Part shown: positions 35,541 to 44,793 of the stretch, one piece after another | Layout: the number at the start of each line of letters is the position of its first letter | How positions within the stretch are numbered: position 1 is the first letter of the stretch | Origin: Caldatribacterium sp964426875 | Lineage (GTDB): Bacteria > Atribacterota > Atribacteria > Atribacterales > Caldatribacteriaceae | Length of the DNA: 64,000 nt | Assembly (NCBI GenBank): GCA_964426875.1 | Contig: CAYRSB010000005.1 | Coordinates: forward strand, 30,817 to 94,816 | Direction of reading: 5' to 3' | Program-made: the position numbers and the translations under genes | Notes under the pieces: model-generated | Databases searched by the model: none | What the model saw: the letters and a program-made list of their open reading frames with translations, nothing else | What the model was told of the DNA's origin: nothing

Positions 35541-37556
35541 TCACTCCCCAACCATCCGGTAAAAATCTTCTTCCGAGAGAATCTGAATGTTTCTGCGACG
35601 GGCCTCGTCAAGTTTCCCTCCCGGGTTTTCCCCCACCACAAGGTAGTCCACCCGCTGAGACACAGCGTTGGCCACTTTACCACCCTTCTGTTGCACAAGC
35701 TCCTCGGCTTCTTTGCGGGAAAAACGTGAAAGGGTCCCGGTAAAAACGAAAGTTTTCCCAGAAAGAGGACCCCCAAAAGTCACAACTTCTTCCCGAATCT
35801 CTTCAGGAATCACTCCTAGAGAATGAAGTTCAGCGATCATGGCACGGTTTTGAGGATTGGCAAAAAATTGCCACACTGCCTCAGCCACTTTTGGTCCTAT
35901 GCCCTCCACAGTCATGAAGTCTTCGAAGGAGGCTCTTGTTATCCTCTCCAGGGTTTGGAAGTGTTCTGCTAGAGTTCGGGCCACGACTTCTCCCACATAG
36001 CGGATACCCAAAGCATAGAGAAATCTGGAAAGGGGCCTCTTTTTGGATCTTTCTATGGCTTGCAAAAGATTCTCTGAAGACTTCTTCCCCATTCTCTCCA
36101 AGCGAAGAAGGGTTTCCCGAGTCAAACGATAGAGATCAGGGATGGTCTGCACGTAACCTTTGTCAACTAATTGCTCGATGAGCTTTTCTCCCAGCCCTTC
36201 TATATCCATGGCATCTCGAGAAGCCCAATGGCGTATGCGTTCCTTAACCTGGGCAGGACAGCTGGCATTGATACAGCGAACGGCAACTTCTCCTTCTTCG
36301 CGAACAACAGGAGAGCGACAGACGGGGCACAAAGTCGGCATTTCGAAAATCTTTTCACCTCCATTCCTTCGTTCCTTAAGGACCAGCACTACTTCGGGGA
36401 TGACCTCTCCTGCCCTCCCCACAATCACCCAGTCTCCGACTCGGACATCTTTGCGGCGAACCTCATCCTCGTTGTGAAGAGTCGCCCTCTTAACCACAAC
36501 CCCACCTACCTCAATCGGTTCGAGGATGGCAACCGGTGTGAGTACCCCCGTTCTCCCCACATTTACTCCGATATCTAAAACCCGCGTGACAGCTCTTGTA
36601 GGTTCGAACTTGTAAGCGATGGCCCAGCGAGGACTTTTACTTGTGGCCCCCAAAAGCTCTTGAAAGGTGATACTGTTGACTTTCACCACAAGCCCATCAA
36701 TGTCGTAATCCAGGGTTTTTCTCTTTTCTTCCCACTCTCGGTGGATTTTAATCACTTCCTCAATATCTTTCGCTAAACGGGCATGAGGGTTAACCTTGAA
36801 ACCAAGGTTTCCCAAGAACTCCAAAAGCTCCCAGTGTGTCTGGGGGTACCACGAACTCTCTACAAAAAAGGCCCCATACACGAAGATGTCGAGTTTCCTC
36901 TGGGCTGTAATCCTTGGATCGAGTTGGCGCAGAGACCCGGCTGCAGCATTTCTGGTATTGGCAAAGAGTGGTTCCCCTTTTTTGTTTCGCTCCTCATTGA
37001 GTTGCTCAAAGTCACTCTTGTGCATGAAGACCTCGCCCTGAACTTCAAAAACATCCGGGATACTTTCTCCCAAAAGACGCAGGGGAATGCTTTTGATCGT
37101 TCTCAAATTCAGGGTGACATCTTCGCCCGTTGTTCCGTCTCCCCGGGTTGCCCCTCGCACGAAAAGACCGCGTTCATATCGGAGATTTACTGCCAATCCG
37201 TCAATCTTCAACTCCACCACGTACTCTACGTCTTCATCCATCCTGAGGAACCTCTTCACCCTGCGGTCGAAATCCCTTATCTCTTCCTCGTCAAAGGCAT
37301 TGTCCAGACTGAGCATGGGACGAGCATGGACAAAGGAAGCAAAACCTTCCTGTGGCTTTTCTCCCACCCTCTGGGTAGGTGAATCGGGCGTGACAAGGTC
37401 CGGAAAAAGGACTTCAAGCTCTCTGAGTTTTCTCATTAAGGCATCGTATTCTTCATCGCTTATTTCGGGGCTATTCAGTACGTAATAACGGTAGTCGTGG
37501 TATCGGATGATCTCCCGAAGACGTTCAATTTCCTCTCTTGCCCGCTCCTTGTCCAT
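35541..37556 (-). CDS. ligA: NAD-dependent DNA ligase
   Basis: Seals nicks using NAD, 671 residues. Domains: Ia (DYRYYVLNSPEISDEEYD), adenylation domain with the active Lys in VELKIDG (residue 117), OB-fold, four-Cys zinc finger (CPVCRSP and CINASCPAQ), helix-hairpin-helix array and a C-terminal BRCT domain (KTFVFTGTLSRFSRKEAEEL). ATG at 37556 has a purine-rich GGAGGGTGGAGGGAG upstream; a TTG seven codons earlier is rejected because it falls before this site. Confidence 0.97.
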   Translation of the reverse strand: MDKERAREEIERLREIIRYHDYRYYVLNSPEISDEEYDALMRKLRELEVLFPDLVTPDSPTQRVGEKPQEGFASFVHARPMLSLDNAFDEEEIRDFDRRVKRFLRMDEDVEYVVELKIDGLAVNLRYERGLFVRGATRGDGTTGEDVTLNLRTIKSIPLRLLGESIPDVFEVQGEVFMHKSDFEQLNEERNKKGEPLFANTRNAAAGSLRQLDPRITAQRKLDIFVYGAFFVESSWYPQTHWELLEFLGNLGFKVNPHARLAKDIEEVIKIHREWEEKRKTLDYDIDGLVVKVNSITFQELLGATSKSPRWAIAYKFEPTRAVTRVLDIGVNVGRTGVLTPVAILEPIEVGGVVVKRATLHNEDEVRRKDVRVGDWVIVGRAGEVIPEVVLVLKERRNGGEKIFEMPTLCPVCRSPVVREEGEVAVRCINASCPAQVKERIRHWASRDAMDIEGLGEKLIEQLVDKGYVQTIPDLYRLTRETLLRLERMGKKSSENLLQAIERSKKRPLSRFLYALGIRYVGEVVARTLAEHFQTLERITRASFEDFMTVEGIGPKVAEAVWQFFANPQNRAMIAELHSLGVIPEEIREEVVTFGGPLSGKTFVFTGTLSRFSRKEAEELVQQKGGKVANAVSQRVDYLVVGENPGGKLDEARRRNIQILSEEDFYRMVGE

Positions 37557-37570
37557 CTCCCTCCACCCTC

Positions 37571-38857
37571 CTACCAAATCTCCCTTCTTACTATTGTATC
37601 ATTTCTTCGGGGACCGACGGAAAGGAGAACCACGGGAATCCCAAGAAAGTCCTCTATGGACTCCACAAAGTTTTGCGCTGATCGAGGAAGATCCTTGTAG
37701 GAACGTACCGAGGAGATACTCTCACTCCACCCCTCAAATTCTTTGTAGAGTGGACGGCACAGAGGCCAGAGAGAAGGATCCATGGGGAATTCTTCGAGAA
37801 TTCTTCCTTCCACCTCATAGGCGTAGCACCATCGAATCTTGGAGAGACCCTGAAGCACATCGAGCTTTGTGAGGACCAGGGAGGTAATGTTATTCACCCG
37901 AACAGCATATTTCAGAACTACTCCATCAAGCCACCCACAACGGCGCGGACGTCCTGTCGTAGCACCGTACTCTCCACCACGTTCTCGAAGGTATACTCCG
38001 ACATCATCCTTAAGCTCAGTAGGAAAGGGACCTTCTCCAACCCTGGATGTATAGGCCTTACACACTCCCATAACCTCTATGTCCGGGCAAGGTCCAAGAC
38101 CTGCCCCAAGGAGGGCACCGCTGGCTACAGGATAGGAGGAGGTCACAAAAGGGTAGGTTCCGTGATCGAGGTCGAGCATCGTTCCTTGAGCACCTTCGAT
38201 GATGATGCGCTTTCTTTCCTGCCAGGCGGTGTAAAGGAGGAAGGAAGTATCCCTGACATAAGGCTTGAGGTACTGTGCATACTGAAGGTACTCCTCAAGG
38301 ATACCTTCATAGGAGAGAGGAGGATTAGAAAAAAGCTCCTTGAGGATTCTATTTTTATACTCTAAGATCGGCTTAAGCTTGGCAGCAAAAATGTCGGGAT
38401 GGAAAAGGTCCACGACTCTTATTCCCCAGCGGGCCACTTTATCCTCGTATGCCGGCCCAATACCCCTCCCTGTTGTTCCGATTTTCTCTTTCCCCCGGAG
38501 ACCTTCATAGAGGCGATCGAGCAAGCGATGATAGGGCATGACGATGTGAGCTTTCTCACTTACAAAAAGTCTTCCGGAGAAGGATACCCCTTCCTTTTCC
38601 AAAAAGCGGGTCTCTTCCACGAAGGAGGCCGGATCGATGACCATACCGTCTCCCAGGATACAGACTTTCTGGGGGAAGAGTACTCCGGAGGGAATGAGGT
38701 GAAAGACGTACTTCTTGTCTCCCACCATCACCGTATGGCCAGCGTTATTTCCGCCTTGAGCCCGTACCACTACGTCGGCAGAATGGCTGAGGTAATCGAC
38801 AATTCTCCCCTTTCCTTCATCCCCCCAGTGGGTTCCCACCACAATACAAATGCTCAC
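37571..38857 (-). CDS. purA: Adenylosuccinate synthetase
   Basis: First step from IMP to AMP: GTP-dependent ligation of IMP and aspartate. The 428 residues carry the N-terminal GTHWGDEGKGRIVDYL P-loop, the GGNNAGHTV motif, GTTGRGIGPAYEDK, and a GTP-binding TKLDVL near the C-terminus. It follows guaA by 12 bases, so the AMP and GMP branches from IMP are cotranscribed. Confidence 0.97.
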   Translation of the reverse strand: MSICIVVGTHWGDEGKGRIVDYLSHSADVVVRAQGGNNAGHTVMVGDKKYVFHLIPSGVLFPQKVCILGDGMVIDPASFVEETRFLEKEGVSFSGRLFVSEKAHIVMPYHRLLDRLYEGLRGKEKIGTTGRGIGPAYEDKVARWGIRVVDLFHPDIFAAKLKPILEYKNRILKELFSNPPLSYEGILEEYLQYAQYLKPYVRDTSFLLYTAWQERKRIIIEGAQGTMLDLDHGTYPFVTSSYPVASGALLGAGLGPCPDIEVMGVCKAYTSRVGEGPFPTELKDDVGVYLRERGGEYGATTGRPRRCGWLDGVVLKYAVRVNNITSLVLTKLDVLQGLSKIRWCYAYEVEGRILEEFPMDPSLWPLCRPLYKEFEGWSESISSVRSYKDLPRSAQNFVESIEDFLGIPVVLLSVGPRRNDTIVRREIW

Positions 38858-38869
38858 TCTACACCACCC

Positions 38870-40408
38870 TCATTCCCACTCGATGGTCGCAGGGGGCTTT
38901 GAGGTGATATCGTACACCACCCTCCCTATCCCTGCTACCTCGTTCACGATTCGCCGGGCCATGACATCGAGTGTATCGTAAGAAATCCTGGCCCAGTCGG
39001 CAGTCATTCCGTCCTCACTCATCACTGCTCGGATAACACCCACATATTTATACGTCCTCTCGTCACCCATGACCCCCACGCTGCGCACGGGTACCAGAAC
39101 CCCAAAGGATTGCCAGAGCTTCCTATAAATCGGAGACTTGCGTAACTCCTGGTCTATGATGGCATCCATATCCCGGAGAACAGACAACCGTTCTTCTGTT
39201 ACCTCACCAATTATCCGTACCGCCAGTCCCGGACCGGGAAAGGGTTGTCGCCAGATGATCTCTTCCGGAATTCCCAACTCTGCCGCCAATTTCCTCACTT
39301 CGTCTTTGAAGAGAAATCGCAACGGCTCAAGTACTTTAAGGTGCATGTGTTCTGGCAATCCTCCAACATTGTGATGAGTCTTGATTCTTGCCGAAGGACC
39401 CCAAACCGAAACACTCTCGATAACATCAGGATACGTCGTCCCTTGGAGAAGGTAAGAGACGTCACCGAATTTTTTAGCTTCCTCTTCAAAGATCTCCACA
39501 AAGACTCGACCGATGATTTTGCGCTTCTCCTCCGGGTCAAGGACTCCCTTGAGTGCCGAAAGGAAACGCTCTTTAGCGTCCACGTATATGACTCGTTCTT
39601 TCCCAAGGAGCGCCCGCATATTAGAGAGTACCTGCTCTACTTCTCCTTTGCGGAGAAGTCCGTTGTTCACAAAGATACAGCTCAGCTGATCCCCAATAGC
39701 CCGGTAGGTGAGTACAGCGGCGGTGACCGAATCCACACCCCCACTCAGTGCACATACCACCCGTCCCTTTTGTACTTCGTTACGGACATACTGAATCTCC
39801 TGTTTGACGATGGATTCGGGAGTCCACTCGGGGCGACATCCACAGATAGAAAAGACGAAATTTGCCAAAATCTCCTTCCCCAAAGGAGTGTGCGATACTT
39901 CAGGATGGAACTGAATTCCCCAAGTTTTACCACTTTTATCCCGAACGGCTGCATACTCACACCCTTCAGTTCTTGCCACACACGCAAATCCCTCAGGGAG
40001 CTCCTTCACACTGTCCCCATGACTCATCCAACAAACTATCTCACTCCCCAAACCCTCAAAAAGACCGCCTCTTTCGAGAATGAAAAGGAGGGCTCTTCCA
40101 TATTCCCTGCTGTGAGAGCGAATGACTCTTCCCCCAAGGGTGCTGACGAGAAGCTGCATGCCGTAGCAAATACCAAGGACCGGTTTCCTACTTTCAAGAA
40201 CTCCTTGAGGAAGACGGGGGGCTCGCTCATCCGTCACACTGTAAGGGCTTCCTGAAAGAATAATACCCCGAATGTCTTTCTCCTCAAGGGAGGGACACCC
40301 TCGCATGTGATAGGGCCATATCTCACAGTATACTTGAAGTTCTCTGATACGGCGGGCAATGAGCTGAGTGTACTGAGAGCCGAAATCGAGGATGACTATC
40401 TTATCCAT
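38870..40408 (-). CDS. guaA: GMP synthase (glutamine-hydrolysing)
   Basis: Converts XMP to GMP. The 512 residues have an N-terminal class I glutamine amidotransferase domain (Cys81 in GICYGMQLL; His and Glu in IQFHPEVSHT), an ATP pyrophosphatase P-loop (ALSGGVDSVTAAV), and the C-terminal dimerisation domain ending DITSKPPATIEWE. It starts 3 bases after guaB3, which would supply XMP, and precedes purA. Confidence 0.97.
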   Translation of the reverse strand: MDKIVILDFGSQYTQLIARRIRELQVYCEIWPYHMRGCPSLEEKDIRGIILSGSPYSVTDERAPRLPQGVLESRKPVLGICYGMQLLVSTLGGRVIRSHSREYGRALLFILERGGLFEGLGSEIVCWMSHGDSVKELPEGFACVARTEGCEYAAVRDKSGKTWGIQFHPEVSHTPLGKEILANFVFSICGCRPEWTPESIVKQEIQYVRNEVQKGRVVCALSGGVDSVTAAVLTYRAIGDQLSCIFVNNGLLRKGEVEQVLSNMRALLGKERVIYVDAKERFLSALKGVLDPEEKRKIIGRVFVEIFEEEAKKFGDVSYLLQGTTYPDVIESVSVWGPSARIKTHHNVGGLPEHMHLKVLEPLRFLFKDEVRKLAAELGIPEEIIWRQPFPGPGLAVRIIGEVTEERLSVLRDMDAIIDQELRKSPIYRKLWQSFGVLVPVRSVGVMGDERTYKYVGVIRAVMSEDGMTADWARISYDTLDVMARRIVNEVAGIGRVVYDITSKPPATIEWE

Positions 40409-40411
40409 ACT

Positions 40412-41587
40412 CTATCGCCCCATTCCCACACCCTGTTCCCTCTGGAGCTGTTTCCCCTCCGTCCAGATGCTTGGAGCGACGGCGATTTCCACCTTTTGCA
40501 TTTCCTTGATGGTTCGGACTCCCAAAATACCCATTGAAGCTTTGAGAGCTCCTACAAAGTTCATGGTTCCATCGGTGACCCTGCTCGGACCAAAGAGAAT
40601 CTCCCGCAAGCTTCCCTTTATCCCCACTTTCACCAGCGTGCCCCGGGGAAGATTCGGGTCGGGAGTCGCCATTCCCCAGTGGTGTCCTCGGCCAGGAGCT
40701 TCCTGAGCACTGGCCAGGGGAGAACCAAGCATCACCGCGTCGGCGCCGCTGGCAATGGCCTTAGCAACGTCACCTCCAACGCGCATTCCCCCATCGGTGA
40801 TGACGGCAACGTATCGACCAGTACTCTTGAAATACTCCTCACGAGCAGCAGCAACATCCACCGTAGCCGTAACTTGAGGTACACCGACTCCAAGAACGGC
40901 CCGGGTAGTACAGGCCGCACCGGGACCCACACCCACGAGAATGCCGCTTGCCCCTGCCTGCATGAGCTCAAGGGCTACTTCATACGTCGCACAATTTCCC
41001 ACAACAACAGGGATGGGTGCTTCACGACAAAATTTTTCAAGGTCCAGTGCTTGGAGAGAAGAAGAGAGGTACCGAAGCGTGGTCACCGTCGACTGGATAA
41101 CGAGAACATCAAGGCCGGCTTGAATGGCTCTTTTCCCTATGGTCTCTGCTCGAAGAGGGGTCACCGAGGCCGCAGCCAAAACACCCCAAGATTTGATCTC
41201 CTCTACGCACCTTTCGACAAGCTTCTCCTTAACCGGCTCCTGATACACCCGCTGGAGAAAAGGGGCAACTTGATCCTTGGGTTGAGAAATTATGTCTTCA
41301 ATAACCGCATAGGGGTCCTCGTATCGGGTAAAAAGTCCTTCCAGATTGAGAACACCAAGGGACCCCAACTTTCCCAATTCTCTTGCCATGACCGGGTCAA
41401 CAACTCCATCCATTGCAGCTCCTAGGATGGGGACTCCAAGGGTGAGGGGTCCTATTCGCATCGAAATATCGACGTCTTTCGGATCGACGGTAACACTGCT
41501 TGGAACAAGGGACACGTCATCAAAACCAAAGGTAACTCGCGCTCTTCTGCCTCTCCCCAGAGCAAACCAAAACTCCACGGCCACCAC
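40412..41587 (-). CDS. guaB3: GuaB3-family IMP dehydrogenase-like protein
   Basis: The 391 residues form an IMP dehydrogenase/GMP reductase barrel with no CBS pair. The N-terminus (ALGRGRRARVTFGFDDVSLVPS), LGVLNLEGLFTRYEDP and the ISQPKD region match the GuaB3 branch found in actinobacteria and cyanobacteria rather than classic GuaB. The catalytic Cys loop is seen as GVGPGAACTTRAVLGVGVPQ, and the IMP site as ITDGGMRVGGDVAKAIASGAD. Its place directly before guaA suggests that it is the XMP-making enzyme here. The start is GTG at 41587 or GTG at 41578; the latter has a better spaced GGTGG. Confidence 0.87.
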   Translation of the reverse strand: MVAVEFWFALGRGRRARVTFGFDDVSLVPSSVTVDPKDVDISMRIGPLTLGVPILGAAMDGVVDPVMARELGKLGSLGVLNLEGLFTRYEDPYAVIEDIISQPKDQVAPFLQRVYQEPVKEKLVERCVEEIKSWGVLAAASVTPLRAETIGKRAIQAGLDVLVIQSTVTTLRYLSSSLQALDLEKFCREAPIPVVVGNCATYEVALELMQAGASGILVGVGPGAACTTRAVLGVGVPQVTATVDVAAAREEYFKSTGRYVAVITDGGMRVGGDVAKAIASGADAVMLGSPLASAQEAPGRGHHWGMATPDPNLPRGTLVKVGIKGSLREILFGPSRVTDGTMNFVGALKASMGILGVRTIKEMQKVEIAVAPSIWTEGKQLQREQGVGMGR

Positions 41588-41593
41588 CTTCTT

Positions 41594-43183
41594 TTACATC
41601 TCTTCCCCTTCTCCCTCGGGGGTTTCAGCAATCACCACTTGCGTTGTCAGTATAAGAGAGACCATACTCAGTGCATTTTGCAAAGCAACCCTCGTGACCT
41701 TAGCAGGGTCCACGATTCCCGCCTCAAACATATCCACGAATTCTCCTCGCACAACGTCAAAGCCGACCCTTCGATTCTTCTCCTTCGTCTCCTTAGCAAT
41801 GAGTGAGCCCTGGTAGCCGGCATTTTCGGCAATCCTTCTGGCTGGCTCCTCGAGAGCCCTTCGTACAATGTCCACCCCTGCCCTCTCTTCTTCAGGATAT
41901 TCCTCCTTGAAGATCTCTTTGGCAATGTGCAGAAAGGTTGCCCCACCTCCTGGAACAATACCCTCTTCTACAGCGGCTTTTGTTGCCGAAAGAGCATCTT
42001 CTACACGATGCTTCTTCTCCTTCAGTTCGACCTCGGTCAGCGCTCCTACCCTGATTATGGCCACACCCTTTGTGAGCTTTGCCAGGCGTTCTTCGAGCTT
42101 CCCTCGCTCGTAGTCGGAGGCGACTTTTTCTATTTGCGCGCGAATCTGTCTTACCCGTTCCTCGATTTCTTTCTTTTCGCCCTGCCCCCCAATAACAAGG
42201 GTGGTATCCTTCGTTACCCGCACTTTCTCGGCCCTTCCAAGGAGCTCAAGGGGAACCTTCTCCAGTTTCATTCCCAATTCTTGAGAAACTACTTGTCCCC
42301 CGGTGAGCACCGCAATATCCCTCAAAATTTCCTTCCGTCGCTCTCCAAACCCAGGGGTTTTGACCACTACCACCTCGAGAATACCCCGCAATTTGTTCAC
42401 CACAAGCGCAGCTAAGGCCTCCCTCTCTATCTCTTCAGCAAGGCAGAGAAGGGGTTTTCCCGCCTGAAGGACCTTCTGAAGAAGGGGCAAAAGCATAGAA
42501 ACACTGTGGATCTTGTAGTCGGAGACGAGGATAAAAGGATTCTCAAGAACTGCTTCGTTCTTCTCCGGATCGGTCACAAAATAGGGGGACACGAAGCCTT
42601 GATCGAATTTCATCCCCTCGACCACCTCAAGAGTTGTCTCGGCCGATTTCGATTCCTCTACGGTAATGACTCCCTCTCTTCCCACCTTTTCCATGGCTTC
42701 AGCAACGATCTTCCCGATGGATGCATCATTCGCCGAAATGGAGGCCACTTGGGTAATGTGCTGCTTGGTCTCTACCGGAACACTCCACTCCCTGATTTTT
42801 TCTACCGCGTACTGGGTAGCCCTTTCCATGCCATTTCTTAGAAACACCGGGTTATGCAGGGAGAGAATGGCTCTCATTCCTTCTTCAACCATTTTTTGGG
42901 CGAGGACGATGGCCGTTGTGGTCCCATCCCCGGCAATATCGTTTGTTTTCGAAGCCACCTCCTGCAGAAGTCGTGCTCCCACATTCTCAAAAGCATCGCT
43001 CACCACGATGTCACGGGCAATGGTTACTCCATCGTTGGTCACTACAGGAATACCATACCTTTTCTCAAGAAGCACATTTCTCCCCTTGGGACCAAGCGTA
43101 AGCTTCACTGCATCAGCCAGACAGTCAATCCCCCTTTGCAGAGCCCGTCGGACTTCCTCTCCAAAAAGTAAAGTCTTCGTCAT
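41594..43183 (-). CDS. groEL: Chaperonin GroEL (60 kDa), no groES beside it
   Basis: ATP-driven folding chamber subunit, 529 residues. Family residues are kept: TLGPKGRNVLLEK, NDGVTIARDI, NDIAGDGTTTAIVLAQ and DALSATKAAVEEGIVPGGG. The C-terminus ends EGEGEEM and lacks the usual Gly-Gly-Met repeats. The normal partner groES is not upstream or anywhere in the window; instead tsaD lies upstream and guaB3 downstream. It could be the sole copy with groES elsewhere, or a second copy. A possible own promoter lies at 43230-43259. Confidence 0.95.
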   Translation of the reverse strand: MTKTLLFGEEVRRALQRGIDCLADAVKLTLGPKGRNVLLEKRYGIPVVTNDGVTIARDIVVSDAFENVGARLLQEVASKTNDIAGDGTTTAIVLAQKMVEEGMRAILSLHNPVFLRNGMERATQYAVEKIREWSVPVETKQHITQVASISANDASIGKIVAEAMEKVGREGVITVEESKSAETTLEVVEGMKFDQGFVSPYFVTDPEKNEAVLENPFILVSDYKIHSVSMLLPLLQKVLQAGKPLLCLAEEIEREALAALVVNKLRGILEVVVVKTPGFGERRKEILRDIAVLTGGQVVSQELGMKLEKVPLELLGRAEKVRVTKDTTLVIGGQGEKKEIEERVRQIRAQIEKVASDYERGKLEERLAKLTKGVAIIRVGALTEVELKEKKHRVEDALSATKAAVEEGIVPGGGATFLHIAKEIFKEEYPEEERAGVDIVRRALEEPARRIAENAGYQGSLIAKETKEKNRRVGFDVVRGEFVDMFEAGIVDPAKVTRVALQNALSMVSLILTTQVVIAETPEGEGEEM

Positions 43184-43229
43184 CTCTATTCCACCTTTCC
43201 TTCTTTCTCTCTCAAAAATACATGCAAGA

Positions 43230-43259
43230 ATGATACCGCAGAACTGTTCCGAAATTCAA
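43230..43259 (-). promoter_or_regulatory. Candidate groEL promoter with a central palindrome
   Basis: Minus strand: TTGAAT (43254-43259), 18-base spacer, TATCAT (43230-43235). The palindrome GAACaGTTC (43241-43249) lies in the spacer and could be an operator. There is no CIRCE element (TTAGCACTC-N9-GAGTGCTAA), so an HrcA link is not supported. Confidence 0.5.
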
Positions 43260-43261
43260 CC

Positions 43262-44302
43262 TTAGGACCCTTGAGGCTCTCCCAAAGAAAGACGGGGAAT
43301 TGGGTCAACATTAAGGGAACTCTGTTCTCCGTTGAGAAAGTGAAAAAGACCACAGGCTGCAACCATCGCCGCGTTATCCGTGCAGAGGGGAAGAGGAGGA
43401 AGAAATACTTCTACTCCCCGTCTCTTTCCTTCTTCCAGCACGACCTCCCGCAAGCGACGATTGGCCGCCACACCACCACCAAGAACAAGACGATGCCATC
43501 CCATAGCCTCCACAGCTTTGAAAGACTTCTTTACTAGGATCCTCACTACGCTCTCCTGAAAGGAGGCAGCAAGATCCCGAAGAAGATTTTCGTCTCTCTT
43601 CTCCTCTGGTGCCAATTGAGAAAATGACCTGATGACCGCCGTCTTCAGACCGCTAAAACTGAAGTCAAAGGTTTCTTCGTCCTCAAGACCTCCTCGAAAG
43701 AAAAATCTTTCTCTGTTGCCCTTTTCACTCAGGCGATCGATGATTGGGCCTCCAGGATATCCGAGGCCCAGGTGTCGGGCTATCTTATCGTAGGCTTCTC
43801 CGGCAGCATCATCTCTTGTCCTTCCCAAGAGAACATACCGTCCCCAGCACTGCACGGCAAAAAGCTCGGTATGCCCTCCTGATACCACCAGGGCCACAAA
43901 AGGGGGTGAAGGGGAAGGAGTCCCAAGACGCGTGGCAAAGAGATGACCTTCAAGGTGGTTGACTGCCAAAAAGGGTTTCCCCTTCGCTAAAGCAAGGGCC
44001 TTAGCAAAACACATACCCATGAGGAGAGCTCCAAGAAGCCCCGGTCCTTGGGTAACCGCGAAAAGACCGACATCATCAAGGGAAACGGAGGCCTTTTTCA
44101 GTGCCTCGTCGAGAACCAGAGGGAGAATTTCAAGATGCTTCCGAGAAGCTACCTCGGGCACGATGCCGCCGAATCTCTTGTGGATATCCGTTTGACTTGA
44201 AACCACACTGGAAAGAATGGCGAGGTCCTCTCTGACTATGGCCACGCAGCTGTCATCACAGCTTGTCTCAATCCCTAAGGCGAGAAGAGGACCGGCCGTC
44301 AC
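43262..44302 (-). CDS. tsaD: tRNA N6-adenosine threonylcarbamoyltransferase TsaD
   Basis: Transfers threonylcarbamoyl to A37 of ANN-decoding tRNAs (t6A). The 346 residues show the ASKHA ATPase start LGIETSCDDSCVAIV, metal-binding HLEGHLFA, VSGGHTELF, GEAYDKIARHLGLGYPGGP and VLGGGVAANRRLRE. It overlaps rimI by 4 bases (ATGA). TsaE, TsaB and TsaD are all encoded here; TsaC is not in the window. Confidence 0.97.
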   Translation of the reverse strand: MTAGPLLALGIETSCDDSCVAIVREDLAILSSVVSSQTDIHKRFGGIVPEVASRKHLEILPLVLDEALKKASVSLDDVGLFAVTQGPGLLGALLMGMCFAKALALAKGKPFLAVNHLEGHLFATRLGTPSPSPPFVALVVSGGHTELFAVQCWGRYVLLGRTRDDAAGEAYDKIARHLGLGYPGGPIIDRLSEKGNRERFFFRGGLEDEETFDFSFSGLKTAVIRSFSQLAPEEKRDENLLRDLAASFQESVVRILVKKSFKAVEAMGWHRLVLGGGVAANRRLREVVLEEGKRRGVEVFLPPLPLCTDNAAMVAACGLFHFLNGEQSSLNVDPIPRLSLGEPQGS

Positions 44303-44793
44303 TCTTTTCCCTCCCGGAAATCTTTGCGCATAATGAGGGCATCTTCTCCGTCCATATAGTACCTCGGTCGAAGGCCCATGACCTCAAAGCCAAATTTACG
44401 GTAAAGGCCCTGAGCCCTGGTGTTGTTGACCCTAACCTCAAGAAATACCTGTTCACACCCACAGGATTTGGCATACTCCAGAGCATAATGGAAGAGCTTC
44501 TTCCCAAAACCTTTCCCTCGATAACGAGGATGGATGGCAAAAGTGGTAATGTGTCCTTCCTCCCAGGTTACCCAGAGGCCGATGTAGCCGATCACCTTTC
44601 CCGAAAGGAGAGCCACAAAGTACGAGGCAACCCGATTTGAGAGCTCAGTGAGAAAGAGAGAGTACGACCACGGTTGTGGAAAGGATCTTCGCTCGATTGC
44701 CACCACATAGGGTAGATGGTGAGCCCGCATCTCGACGATCTGGAAATCACCATTTTCGAGAAGTACCTTATCTTTCAAAGACCTTGGATCCAT
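44299..44793 (-). CDS. rimI: Ribosomal-protein-alanine N-acetyltransferase RimI-like
   Basis: GNAT-fold acetyltransferase, 164 residues, with the acetyl-CoA site around IHPRYRGKGFGKKLFHYAL and C-terminal VNNTRAQGLYRKFGFEVMGL. RimI acetylates the N-terminus of protein S18 in E. coli, and genes of this kind commonly sit with tsaB and tsaD. The start is uncertain: ATG at 44793 overlaps tsaB by 26 bases and lacks a clear Shine-Dalgarno, and the true start may be a little later. Confidence 0.85.
   Translation of the reverse strand: MDPRSLKDKVLLENGDFQIVEMRAHHLPYVVAIERRSFPQPWSYSLFLTELSNRVASYFVALLSGKVIGYIGLWVTWEEGHITTFAIHPRYRGKGFGKKLFHYALEYAKSCGCEQVFLEVRVNNTRAQGLYRKFGFEVMGLRPRYYMDGEDALIMRKDFREGKE

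Noticed and set aside
43184..43261. CIRCE operator upstream of groEL.
   Set aside because: No TTAGCACTC-N9-GAGTGCTAA match or near match is present.
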